NCBI RefSeq assembly: GCF_024679245.1
Contig: NC_090176.1
Location: 19,289,793 to 19,353,792, forward strand
DNA from: Pseudorasbora parva
Lineage: Eukaryota; Chordata; Actinopteri; Cypriniformes; Gobionidae
Length of the DNA stretch: 64,000 bases
Reading direction: 5' to 3'
Below the pieces are notes generated by a model, which ran no database searches, was not told the origin of the DNA, and saw nothing but the letters and a program-made list of their open reading frames with translations. The translations under genes were made by a program, and so were the position numbers. Below are positions 12,181 to 22,859 of the stretch, one piece after another. The stretch's first letter is position 1. Each line of letters starts with the position of its first letter.

Positions 12181-12332
12181 TGCCAAACTAAAGACATGCT
12201 ATAAATATAAAACACATGTAATTGCTAATCATTTCTTAATGTCATCTGAATTCTCTAAAATCTCTAAAAAGTCCATGGATTTGGCTAAACGTTCACTGAA
12301 TCAAGAATAAAGTCTGTAACTACAGTACATAC

Positions 12333-12483
12333 AGTTTTTTTACAGGCAGGTTGTTGTCCTGGTTGGCCTCTGTGCAGTGCTCTTCTGATTGTGGAGGCGA
12401 GGCCGAGGGGTCTGTCTGTCTTTGTACCCAGAATTCCTCTGCTCTCATCAACATATCTGCTATCTGCTCAGTCGCCGCTATGT
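12333..12483 (-). CDS. myo16: myo16 exon: end of ankyrin region and linker (DIAATEQ)
   Basis: The first two bases complete an Asp codon, then IAATEQIADMLMRAEEFWVQ and a Pro/Ser/Gln-rich linker, ending NNLPVKK plus CT of a Leu codon. The human equivalent reads [21 protein letters not shown]...LPV. Two donors are possible: GTAAAA directly after the Pro codon, or GTATGT 11 bp downstream. Only GTATGT gives a phase-2 border that keeps the next exon open, and it also keeps the conserved LPV, so that end is used here. Confidence 0.9.
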
Positions 12484-14007
12484 CTGTAAAAGACAAAGTC
12501 GCAGTGGGTCAGTGTATAAATCATCTTACTGGAAGTCAAAAGTAACAGTTCAGATGTAATAGAAGGTTAAAATGAAACAAAAAAGCTGATGCAAACCAAA
12601 TAGAGATGAAGTTGATTTCAAAGAGACTTATTTAATTGTATTTTTACTTTTAAGTGAACATCTTTCAATATATAAAAGTAGGTAATATCGGTCTGGAAAG
12701 GCAACATTATATAAAAATCAATTTTAGGTGAATTGTTCCTTTTGAAAGAGAAGGCAGTTTCATCTTTACAAAATCTGACAGTCATTAGCGACTATAAAGA
12801 CGGCATTTACAATGTCATTTTGAGCCATGATTTTCCCTGGGGTCCAATCAATGTTCTCCCTCATTCCCTCTGTATCTCTAACCCCCTGCTGTCTCTCACA
12901 TGGATGTGGCCGTTCTGTGATGGGCATTGAGCCCTGCTGCAGATTGATCCATCTGAGCTCTGATTGGGGGGGTGGGAGGCGGATAATCCTTCCCCCCTGA
13001 AAGGATCCCTAAGAGAGAATGAGGGACCAGCCTTTTGTCTTTCTCAATGAAAGACACCAAAAAGAATGATCCTCCAATCACACACATTCTCTCAGAAAGT
13101 CAGATATACTGTATACACTGCTCTCTAAAAAGAATGTAAGTGAAAAGAAAGGATTCACTTCGGCTCTGCGTTTCATCCCAGACATCCTAGAGTTAAGCCG
13201 GAGTCTTAGAATGAGCTATTGATTAGAGTCTGAGACGTGGAGCACTGGGGGAAGACTAAAGAGACTGATCTAACTCGAACACCTTGCCAGGTTTAGTATG
13301 AGGCGCACGAGTCTCTCTTCTGCAAGCCAAGTAGCACACGGAATGACTGAGATCTTTTTCATCTTTTCCATTCATATTTTCATAATCAATACATTTGAGT
13401 TGTTTTCAAATAAATAAATAAATAAATGAATTCAAATTCATTCTTAACATCCTCAAGATACTTGAAGCAAAATTGCATGAGACACTAAGACCTTTCAGGG
13501 AAGTGAAGTTAATGTTTATATAAAGTTAAAAAATAAAGTTTATTTTTCTTATCCAATTGGCAAAATACTTTAACAACTTTTGAGGTTTCTCAAAAAAAAA
13601 AAAAAAAAAAAAAAGGTCATTCAAAAATATTCCAAAAGTATCCAAATTACTATATCTCAGATATCAAACACAAATAAAGATATGTTTAAGACATATTTAA
13701 GACTTTTTTTTCTTTTTTTATTAAATCTAAGCGATTTCTGTCCCTCCGTTGACGCAACACCACACAACACCCACTTTGAAGCTATTAGTTACAATTGTTT
13801 GAAAAAACGCTTTATATGATGAAAAGATTGATTTTACGCTTTTATTCACATATAAACATTGATCAAATCACACATCAGTTATGATAAATGGAAGCTCAAA
13901 CATGTTCTCATGACATGAGAGAACCACTAAAGGTTCATTCTCGTGTGTTGCGCATCACATTTGAGCTTCAGCAGGAACCACTAAAGGTTCATTCTCATGT
14001 TACGCAT
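12484..14007. other. myo16 intron segment, mostly unassigned
   Basis: It holds a poly-A run (13592-13614) and a segment just before the hAT insertion with the repeated phrase 'ccactaaaggttcattctc' (about 13923 and 13979). That phrase resumes on the far side of the hAT at 16991-17150 ('gaggttcattctagttc'). The region 12730-13340 shows no repeat that I recognise. Confidence 0.5.
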
Positions 14008-14968
14008 CAGGCTTGTGCAAAATTCAGAATTTCAGAATTGACCTCCATTCAATTCATGAATTGGAATTTGAATTGACTCCGCTCCACAGGAAGTTGAATA
14101 TGAATTTGAATGACAAGAAATGGAATTAAATTCATGACAATTCAAAGAAATTCCACAGTCACACAACTGAAAGAATGTGTTTAATCTCACACACATTCAG
14201 TGTTAGGAAGGTTACTTTGGAAATGTATTTGCTTACTGTTATAAGTTACCCATTATAAATGTGGTTTGGATGACTTTATCAATGCAAAGCAATTTCCTAT
14301 TAATATGGTTAGTAACTAATGTAATGACACATTTTACCTCAGTAATACAACAATTATATTCCTTTTGTAATTTAATAACACAATTCCATTACACGCATCT
14401 ACACTGTAAAATTATTTCACAGTATCTACTTTTAAAAAAATATGGTAATAATATTACACATAATATTTAAGTCGATTTTATAATGAATTAAATATTATTA
14501 GTGGAATGTGTTTTTAATTTAAGTTGACTTTGAAAAAAATATATGAGTAAATGTAAACGACCTGTTTATATTTGACTTTCAGTTATGTTATTTAATTAAC
14601 AGTCTGTTTGATGCTGGCACAAAGAAACAAACTTGTTATTGCACTAGCATTAGCATAAGCTCTACTCTTCTGCACAATGGTAACGGTCAAAACTTCAGAA
14701 GTTTTTTCAAATGTCAAACATAAATGAACATTATTAATACATTAACAGATGTTTCCCTTCACTCAAAAACACATTAAACAACACTTCATTTCAATATTCA
14801 TCTCCATTTCCAGCCATATGCAAAGCATGCTGGGAACTAACAATGGTGTCTCGAAATAAAACTGCAAACTTGAGCTAATTCTCTTAAATTAAACAAGTAA
14901 TCTTATTTTCCTTCATTTTATCAGCTTAGTTCCTAAATTAACGCCTCAAAATGCTTACATTTCCTTAA

Positions 14969-16356
14969 AGGGGGGGTGAAACACTCAGTTTCAGTCAGTG
15001 TCATGTCAATCTTGAGTACCTACAGAGTAGCATTGCATCCTGCATATCTCCGAAAAGTCTTTATTTTTTTTATAATTATATAAGAAAGATGCGCTGTTCC
15101 GAGTCTTTCCGAAAAAAGCCGAGCGGGTGGGGGCGTATCGTGTGAGCGGAGCTAAATAATGACGTGTGCAGCAGCGCGCTGTGTGTTGAGTCGAGTGCGT
15201 CGTAAAGCTGTCTCATCCCTAACAGCGGGAAAAAAACTTTATTCAAAATAAAAATATGGCTTTTAATCAGATACAGCCATACATCTATGATCCGGAATCA
15301 GACCCAGAGGCTGCAGTTGAACAGGAGCAGCAGCAAAAACGACTAGAGCAGGACATCTCTGTGTGGTACAAGTTATACACTAGCTATATAATATGCTTAG
15401 CGGCTTGTGTTATTTACATATTTATACTTGAATTATATCGTCGTATTTTTGTCTTTGAAGGTGTACATGTGGGAAGTGCAGTTGTGCACGTGTGTTTGTG
15501 TGTTTACGCGTGGTTTGTGTAGACAGTAAGCGGACTGGTTTTGCACGGCAGGTTAAGTTAGTGTTTACATAGAAAGACACGGAATAGTAGCGCATTTGAA
15601 TGAAGAAGCACGCTTATTTAGTTCAACATATTTCCCCACTCTTTGTGTATTGTTGTTTGGAGTGCTTTTACAATACACAAACATAAAGTTACACATATAG
15701 TGGCCAGCTAAACAAATGTACACGCACTACACACCGCATGCTCCATTGATCAATTAACTATACGTGATCATGTTTGGGCTACTTGATAGGCATAGGCAAA
15801 AACACAGACATTTGAAGCAGTCTCACTCACCGCCTGCGGTACTAACGTTGGGACTGCTCCATTCTTCAGTATTAGGCGATCGGGAAAATCCTGTGTCGAG
15901 CTGGGCCTTGTTTATGAAACAGTCGGCACCGAAATGCAGCGAACAGATATAAACATTTGCGCAACTCAGTTGCTGATCCGGAAAAGCAAATTACATCCAC
16001 TGTTGCCTTAACGCGGGGTTTTTGGGGATTCTGTGCAGCATCCTACAAGCCAGCGCTTTGATGGGCGTAGCCTGTTACTTTCGCTCTCTCCCTCGCTCTC
16101 TCTCACGCGCTTCCGGTAGAATTGTCCGTAAGGCCCATACAAGGAAATTCCGCCCCCATTAACGTCAAAGGGGACGCATGATCTCAAAAAAATTGCCGAA
16201 ACTTATGACTAACCGGAAGTATTATTTTTGACAAAGAAATACTCCCATCAAACGTCCACCTTAACTTTTGAAACTTTGTCTATGTTTAGTATGGGATTCC
16301 AAGTCTTTAACAGTGTAAAAAGATCAGTATGCATGAAACAGCATTTCACCCCCCCT
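14969..16356. mobile_element. TTAA-type element with an orphan acidic exon
   Basis: The left end is TTAA AGGGGGGGTGAAACACTCAG. The right end ...GCATTTCACCCCCCC TTAG is the inverted match, with the flanking TTAA degraded. The interior is GC-richer than its surroundings, with a promoter-like stretch (about 15110-15240) ahead of the ORF at 15256. A right-hand part contains 'cgctctctccctcgctctc' and 'ggaaattccgcccccatt'. It lies inside the ACACTGTAAAA element, which lies inside the hAT, so it is the youngest of the three. Confidence 0.75.
15256..15365 (+). pseudogene. Orphan first exon, acidic, 'PESDPE' family
   Basis: The ATG opens a 36-codon frame with 'YDPESDPE' near residue 11 and an acidic, Gln-rich body, ending '..DISV' plus TG of a Trp codon directly before a GTACAAG donor. 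The minus-strand exon at 18934-19040 has the same plan and the same split Trp. By inference both are first exons of the fish gene family whose next exon begins Cys-x-Cys-Gly and resembles the P2X7 C-terminal ballast domain. That next exon is not visible here. The frame past the donor reads into hydrophobic intron sequence. Confidence 0.5.
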
Positions 16357-16990
16357 TAGGAAAGAAAAATAGGAAAGTGTATCTCTTGGTTTTATTTCTA
16401 TACAACACTGAAACAAATTTTTCTAATAAATAATATATAATAATAATATATAAAAATATTAACACTATTTTTAATTATCACCTTAATTTTTTGAGTGCAA
16501 ATTACAAGACCCATGATTCATTTTTACAGTGTAGTCACTCCTCAACCCTGCATACATTTTGTTCTAAAATATAGATAATGACCAATTGAAATAAATTAAC
16601 CCCTCAGTGTTGTTAAATTAGTTTTGTTCCAATGTTGTTTTTATTTTGAAGTAATAAAATAACACAAAGTTGTTGTAAATGCAGATATCATTAATTTCAA
16701 TGCAAAACTCACTGAGCAACACTGATGCATCTAATTCTCAATCGCTCCTCAGATGTTTTATCATCGAGTCTGCAGCGTTCTGCTCTGAAGATCTTTCCTG
16801 CAACACTAAAGATTCTCTCAACAGATGCAGATGAAGCTGCTATGGCAAGATGGACATGTATATCAATTTCTTAGAATTTTTCTTGAATTTAAATCTACTT
16901 ACTTTAATTAAAATTCTAATTGTAATTCAACATCCTGTTTTTGACATCAATTCAAATTCAATTCAAATTCAAGATTTGTGCACAAGCCTA

Positions 16991-18126
16991 TTACGCATCA
17001 CGTTTGAACTTCGGCAACAGCCAATGAGGTTTATTCTCGTGTTACACATCATGTTTGTTCAGTAAGAACCAATGAGATTATTTCTCGTGTTACGCAGTAC
17101 GTTTGTGCTTCTCAAGAACCAGTGAGGTTCATTCTAGTTCATTCTTGCACCGCAGTCCAAACAGTAAACTGTTTGAATTTTTTAAATAAACATTTACAAA
17201 TGTATTTTTCAGAAGACGACTGTAAAAATGCTATGGTAGAAATATGTGAATTGGTTATCTGCAAACAAACAAGTGTTGATATAAAGACTGATTTAACAAA
17301 ACACCACGTTGTTTCCAAGTAACCAGTTTTTGCAGGCAAGTTTTCATAAATGCTATCTGTGGATTGGGGAGGGGACTTTAAAATATGAATGTTACAGTGT
17401 GTCTAATACATTTAACTCATTTTATTTGAAAAAGATCTGGTTTTCAATTATATTTCCCTTTTGAAACTCTTGGCTTCAGTTAGTTTTAGAGTAGTTGTGA
17501 TATTAAGCATCCTGAGCCACAGGCCAGTGGAAGCCGTTTCACAGACGTCAGCAGAGAAGTGAACAGAAGTGAGTGAATCAAGCCAACTGAAAGCTCTAGA
17601 GAGGAAGAGCCGTCTAACACAGTTAAACACAGGGCACAAGTGTGAAACATCCCTGACAACCTTGGTTTTAGCTCAATTATGTGTGAAACACAGAGATCTA
17701 TTACATATACAGTAATATTTAATTATCCACATACTATGTCTGGGGCAATAGGGAAAAAATGTGTATATATTAAATATATCTCAACATTTATATACACTAT
17801 TGCTCTGCAAGAACTAAGAAAGGCAATAAAAAATATATATAAAAAAATAAGCAAGAGTTTTTTTCCTCACTATTTCTCACCCAAGCAAGCATCAAGGAAC
17901 AATTATATTTATTAAATGTTATTTTATATGCATCAACATAATGATTTTAATTTACTATAGTGATAGTGATGCCACATAAACATTAAACATTTCCATAAAG
18001 ATATAAGGTTCAGTTACTGTTCAACTATCATCAGCTGCATCCGTAAGATTTCTGTAAAGAAATTAATATTACATAGAACATTGATATTAAGAAATGTTTC
18101 TTGATTTTTGAAGGATCATGTGACAC
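16991..18126. other. myo16 intron segment, AT-rich
   Basis: The start (16991-17150) continues the repeat interrupted by the hAT ('gtgttacgcatcacgtttg' words repeated three times with 'accaatgag' phrases). Positions 17355-18050 show nothing that I recognise. The end (about 18080-18126, 'cttgatttttgaaggatcatgtgacac') is the left part of a dispersed cyprinid-type repeat that resumes at 19352. Confidence 0.5.
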
Positions 18127-18453
18127 TTAAAGGTCCCATTCTAGTCCGATTCCATCTTTCAAACTTTAGTTAGTGTGTAATGTTACTGTTAGAGCATAAA
18201 TAATACCTGTAAAATTATAAAGCTCAAAGTTCAATGCCAAGCGAGATATTTTATTTAACAGAAGTTCCCTTTCAAAGCCTACGGCGAACGGCCGGTTTGG
18301 ACTACAGCCCTGCACTTCCTGCTTTAATGACGCAACTAAAACTGTTTGTTGACGAACCCTCCACCCACAAGAACACGCAAATTCGGGGGCGTGGTCCTTT
18401 TGCTCTCGCAGGTCGAGAATAGGAAGCGTTGTTTTTGTAGAGTGTTTGTCGCC

Positions 18454-18710
18454 ATGCCATTGAAACGCTGTTATTTTCATCCCGGAGTCAAATCACCTTT
18501 GTTTGGCCTTCCCACGGACGCTGTACGTAGAGATCGTGGCTACAGTTTATGGTTAACTCGGTTCCGGAAAATTATAATCACAATTTAAAACTATGTGCAG
18601 CACATTTTGCTGAGGACTGCTTCCTCAATCTCAATCAGTTTAATGCCGGATTCGCAGAAAGATTATTCTTAAAAGAGAACGCAGTTCCCTCTTTGTCTGG
18701 AGAAGGCGTT
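18454..18710 (+). pseudogene. THAP-like zinc-finger exon, frameshifted
   Basis: The frame starts MPLKRCYFHPGVKSPLFGLP, then shifts by one base after '..VRRD' near 18537 and continues as 'WLQFMVNSVPEN' followed by 'LCAAHFAEDCF'. Cys-x2-His with the following aromatic, the 'LP' after the first loop and the central Trp are THAP (C2CH) features. The second cysteine of the usual N-terminal pair is not visible, so it is a variant or decayed. THAP fingers occur in P-element and Kolobok-type transposases and in host proteins. The frameshift makes this copy non-functional as it stands. Confidence 0.6.
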
Positions 18711-18933
18711 GTTTATGGTTTATGGTGTATTTTATTATTTAAGTTGGTCCGTTTAACAGTTTATGTAACTCATGACACAAAGTGCAACGCTGTTTAGCTT
18801 TGTTAACTAATGTTAGATGGTAATTGAAACTAATCCGAAAAACTTAGTATATCAAAGTGTAGTAATTCATTCAGACATCATCGATTGTTGGTGTGTGTAA
18901 TGATCAGTTTAAACTACTGAATAGACAGCTTAC

Positions 18934-19040
18934 CATTCTGAAACATCCAGCAAAAGTCTTTCCTGAGCAGGTTGTAATCGATCCTCTTCGATATTCTCCG
19001 GGTCTGATTCCGGCTCAAATTGATAAGGCAATATAGACAT
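18934..19040 (-). pseudogene. Orphan first exon, acidic, 'PESDPE' family (second copy)
   Basis: The ATG at 19040 opens 35 codons with 'PYQFEPESDPEN' and '..LLLDVSE', then TG of a Trp codon ahead of a GTAAGC donor. It shares the 'EPESDPE' core, length, acidic body and split-Trp border with the exon at 15256-15365 in a different element. An upstream in-frame ATG at 19115 exists; the internal one is preferred because it aligns with the other copy. It is convergent with the THAP-like exon of the same element. Confidence 0.5.
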
Positions 19041-19510
19041 TTTTGCAATAACATTGAGCGCGTTATGATAAGAGGCGGGATCTTTCCGGGCAAAGTGCGC
19101 TAAGCTGCTGTCCAATCACAGCGCGGGAAGCGCTGGCCTAATCAGAACTCGTTACGTGTTTCTGAAGGAGGGACTTCATAGAACAAGGACATCATCAGGC
19201 CGTTTTTAGGACAGAGGAAACACCGGTATACAGATAAGTAAATTGTGTGAAAAATACTGTGTTTTTTTACACGCGAAACATGAACTTATGTTATATTGCA
19301 CACTGTAAACATAATCAAAGCTTCGAAAACACCCAAAGACTGGGACCTTAAGACTGGAGTAATGATTAAAAAAAATTAGCTTTACCATTACAAGAATGCA
19401 TTGCATAAAAAAAAAAAAAAAACATAAAAAAACACATTAATTAAATAAAATATAATATTTAAATTAATAATTTGCAATCTTTACTGTTTGTTATAAATTA
19501 CATTCGGCAT

Positions 19511-21675
19511 TGTGATGATGAACACAGGGCTCATCATCACGTGAACATCCGTTCACATTATTATTGTTGTTTTGATGTATTATTTTCATGATTTTTATTT
19601 ATTAGTTTCATGATTATAATTTGTCTTAAAGTCTTGGGTTCATTCCGAGTTCCTTAGCTGAGGGCAGCTATTGAACCCAGACTTTGTGGACTGTTATATT
19701 TTCTTTATTTAGTATTGTTTATAGTGTGATCAATGATATTCATGATTTGAATTATGTTTAAATGTGAATGTGATAGCACTGTTGGTCTAAACCATTATTC
19801 TTGTGTTAGGGGTGTTAGCTGAGTCGACCCCCGTAGATGGTATGATCCATGAGTGTTTGGCGGGAAATTTGCTTATACAAGCCTGAGTGTTTGTAGGTTC
19901 AGGAAGTGGGGCCAGAGACAGCCCAAGGGCTGTAGCTTGTATGGCTATGCTGTGAGGTGAGGCCTAATGCCTAGTTTGCTGTTCTTAGCACATGTATTAA
20001 TGTTTTGTGTTGTTTAATTTGAGTATTTTGTTTATTTCTTTATTTTTGTTTGGAATTTAATTTGGAGCACATGTGTAGCGACAGCTGTCTAAATAAACAA
20101 ACATCACTTGGACTGTAAGTTGGCCAGCGTTGTAACGTAGACTCACTGTATTCCGGACATGTTGCACAGTAAAAAGTCCCGTAAGATATCAGTCCGCGGT
20201 AAAATAAACCTGATTGGTTCGTCTGTCTCTGGGGACATGCCTTCCAGACATTTCAAAGTTTGATTAACACATTTTGGACGAATGATTTTGGAGAAATCTT
20301 GAAAAAACTGCAAGGAGACGCAGTGTCCGGATTACCGTTAGGACTCACGGTGTTCCGGACGGCTGAAATTTTCAACTCACTGTGTTTCGGACAGGTAAGG
20401 AGGAGTAGTTTCTAATATAAAACGCAAACATTTTAACAACTATAAGTTGGTAAAATAAGGATATTAATCTTCATATGTTGTATATTTATTATTTATAAGT
20501 GTCTATACACTGTTTTGATTGACGATTGCTCCTGTGAAGCACATGACAGTCCAAAATGGTGAAGAAGACATGCATTTTTAAGCTTTTCTGTAACTTAGCC
20601 AAATGTTAAAATTGTAATGTTACAATACTGTTGTGAGTTATTGTAATTATGGCTTCAAGTGTTTTTAAAGCATTATGTTTTTCTTTTTAACAGGCGAGGA
20701 GAGAGGCCAGGACACACTATTGAAAGGGGGAGACCAGAATGCATTTTTTGTTGATGTTCATTTTTTTTATGTTATTAAAAGTTCCTTTTATAAAATGGTC
20801 TAGATTCATTTTTATTTGGTCCTCAAATAACTTATTGTTATAGAAATTACGTTATGATTAATGTTATTAACGTTACTTTTATGGCTTAATTATAAGTAAC
20901 GTTAACTTAAACATATGTTTACTTAATGGCTTGATATGTTGTGAAATTGCATGTTATTATTAGTGTGTGCTGTCCTAACGTTAACCAGATAACGTGAAAT
21001 TACGCAGATGTGTTGAAATGATTTTTAAAACAGCATCCAACATGAACGTTAATTTAACTTGAGGTGTTTTAATGAGGTTGCATTGATGCGCAGCTGCCAC
21101 TCAAATTCATGTCGCTCAAAGTGCCTCATTGAACGTTTATATGCCTTTAAAATGTACAAATATTTGCAAATTTAAACTCATAATTATTTTATAAGACCAT
21201 AAGAATGTTTTTTTGTGTAATTTGCTTGTGGGCGACCATAGGTAAGCATGTTTTAAGAGCCAAGGTATTCTCCCCTCTTCCTTTTGTCCAGCCGGAAAAC
21301 CCTCCCCCCGCCATTTTCTGAACAGTCATTGGTGCACGTTAAAAACTAGCGTTAATTTCTTTAAAATGACTGGCTCTGTGAACACAATGTATGTTGGAAT
21401 TGAAAGAGGAGGAGGCAAAGATCACATGGATATATATAGATGCCGTGACCAGGAAGTGTTTATTTATAGAAATCGCGGAAAAGTTCAAGTGTCCGGAATA
21501 CCGTGATGTCCGGAATACAGTGAGTCTACGTGTACTCCAATCATTTCATCAGTCCCCGGGCTTGCCAGCAAACAAAGAAAACTCTACAAGGTAAACTGCA
21601 AACACCCAGCCCTTCACCCCTGGTGGGGAAGCCATACCAACTCCAGGTGGCTGTGGTAGATGCAGCATTACGACA
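19511..21675. mobile_element. Probable solo LTR, split by a DNA transposon
   Basis: It begins TGTGATGATG and ends CATTACGACA (TG...CA with a rough short inverted repeat). It is bounded by the identical 5-bp words GGCAT (19506-19510 and 21676-21680). Without the inner insertion the length is about 0.77 kb, normal for an LTR. An AATAAA signal lies near 20091. No internal retroviral or Gypsy coding region is next to it, so recombination to a solo LTR is inferred. The class (Gypsy-like or ERV) cannot be told from the LTR alone. Confidence 0.7.
20135..21531. mobile_element. 1.4-kb element with perfect 26-bp inverted ends
   Basis: The first 26 bp (ACGTAGACTCACTGTATTCC then GGACAT) are perfectly complementary to the last 26. 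The flanks are GTA on both sides (20132-20134, 21532-21534). Extra copies of the 'ACTCACTGTGTTTCGGAC' motif lie at 20343-20360 and 20375-20392, with inverted copies at about 20324-20337 and 21489-21504; such subterminal arrays usually bind the transposase. A splice-like CAGGTAAGG (20392) and ttttaacag (20686-20694) pair suggests a leftover gene part. I cannot assign the superfamily. Confidence 0.75.
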
Positions 21676-22072
21676 GGCATAAAGATCCCAAAGGTCCCAT
21701 ATTAGAACCTTTTTGCCCAAAATATTTGTAGTACAATTTCTACCCAATTCTCATAAACATGATGAGAATTTTTTTTTTTTTATATTCTCATGATTGTAAT
21801 ATAAATGCACAGTACTATATTAAGCAGCCTTATATAATAATTTGATGGAAAATGTGTAATCACTGATGAAGAATATTGATTATTTAGAGTGTGTTTGTAT
21901 TAATTCAGGAGCTAATATGTGTCCCTGCCATGCAGGACACTTCTGTGCTATGTTTAACAACAGAAATAAACCTTTATAAAGATAATTGGCTAATGTTTGT
22001 CTCTTATTCAGTGATGTGAATTAATTTTTTTGCCATTACAATAAATATAATTAATAATTTGTTAAATTTATA

Positions 22073-22106
22073 TAGCACTTTTCTAGGCACTTAAAGCGCT
22101 TTACAA
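22073..22106 (-). mobile_element. Fragment of LINE/SINE 3' tail
   Basis: The complement reads 'tgtaaagcgctttaagtgcc' then 'agaaaagtgctatataaat'. This is the 3' tail shared by fish CR1/L2-like LINEs and by the 5S-derived SINE found at 45391-45912. Only this short piece is present. Confidence 0.6.
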
Positions 22107-22295
22107 GGAAATGAATTGTTGACTTACACATTAGTAATATTAATATTAATTTAATAATAATAATAATAATAATACTGTTCTAAATACAGACACTTAAATG
22201 CAATGAGCATTTGATAGCAACTAGATATCAACATCAGTGGCTTAAAACTTTGTACGGGTGGACCGCTGGTACAGTTTGTGTACGTGTCTTTGTAC

Positions 22296-22371
22296 CTGAG
22301 GGCTTGTCCTGGTTGCAGTTCAGTAGAGTCGGATCTGCTTTGTGCTTCAACAGCTGGCTCACTATGTGGGT
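22296..22371 (-). CDS. myo16: myo16 exon: ankyrin repeat helix (LLKHKADP)
   Basis: The acceptor is gtccctacag and the donor is GTACAA (weak). The 25 codons, THIVSQLLKHKADPTLLNCN then QDKPS, plus the G of an Asp codon, align with human [25 protein letters not shown]. This is the second helix and loop of the last clear ankyrin repeat. The G pairs with AC at the start of the 12333-12483 exon to rebuild Asp. A (TAA)n run at about 22153-22172 lies just downstream in the intron. Confidence 0.92.
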
Positions 22372-22859
22372 CTGTAGGGACACAAACGCACACCCGTGAC
22401 TTGAGAGCAACTCAAAGAGAATACTGAAATATGTAGGTCACATCTTAAAGACGGCTGCATCCATCAGCTCTGAGTCTCATCTACAACATCAGCTGCCAGA
22501 TCAGCTCCGTTCCTTCCTCCAGCGCTGAACATATGCTAACACCTCACATTCACACCCTCAGCAGTGTGTTCATTAGTTACTCCCTACACACAAATATATA
22601 GACATATTCATCTACATTTGTTTACCTGTCTTTTTAATTCTCTTACTGTGCTGCTGCTAGCTTTACACACATTGACAGTGTGTCCAAGGTACTAAATCAT
22701 AGTATTTCGGACTCAAACACATTAGAGTCATGCATGTGTGTGCATACGATCTATGATGTGAAAGCATGTTTGATGTATTATTTATGTGTGTATGACCAAA
22801 ATTAACTCAAAAACAGCTTTGGGGATAAATACAACAGAATAACTTGGCTAATAAGATGG

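Larger units (their letters stand above)
14402..16535. mobile_element. Element with ACACTGTAAAA ends nested in the hAT
   Basis: The left end 'ctacactgtaaaatt' and the right end 'ttacagtgtag' form a short inverted repeat. Between them (ignoring the inner insertion) lies AT-rich DNA with the phrase 'ctcttctgcacaatggtaac...gcaaagcatgctgggaac', which recurs at 58750-58955. I do not know its superfamily and could not read a convincing target duplication. Confidence 0.55.
14008..16990. mobile_element. hAT-type transposon with 8-bp duplication TTACGCAT
   Basis: The ends are CAGGCTTGTGCAAAATTC and ...TTTGTGCACAAGCCTA, an inverted pair. The flanking 8 bp are identical (14000-14007 and 16991-16998). 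An 8-bp duplication is the hallmark of the hAT superfamily. Subterminal 'aattcaaattcaattcaaattc' tracts lie on both sides. No intact transposase is visible; 16740-16850 may be a coding remnant. Two further elements are nested inside. Confidence 0.85.
18131..19347. mobile_element. TTAA-flanked element carrying THAP and acidic exons
   Basis: The left end is TTAA AGGTCCCATTCTAGTCC and the right end is ...GACTGGGACC TTAA, an inverted match with one base of slack. It interrupts a known repeat: outside words 'gtgacac' and 'gactggagtaatgat' join exactly around one TTAA. The plus strand carries a THAP-like exon (18454-18710) and the minus strand an acidic first exon (18934-19040). A shorter relative without the THAP part lies at 50676-51279. 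Confidence 0.85.

Noticed and set aside
12344..12483. Shorter version of the 151-bp myo16 exon ending at the GTAAAA donor
   Set aside because: It would end in phase 0, and the next exon then reads a stop within nine codons. The downstream GTATGT donor restores frame and keeps a residue conserved with the human protein.
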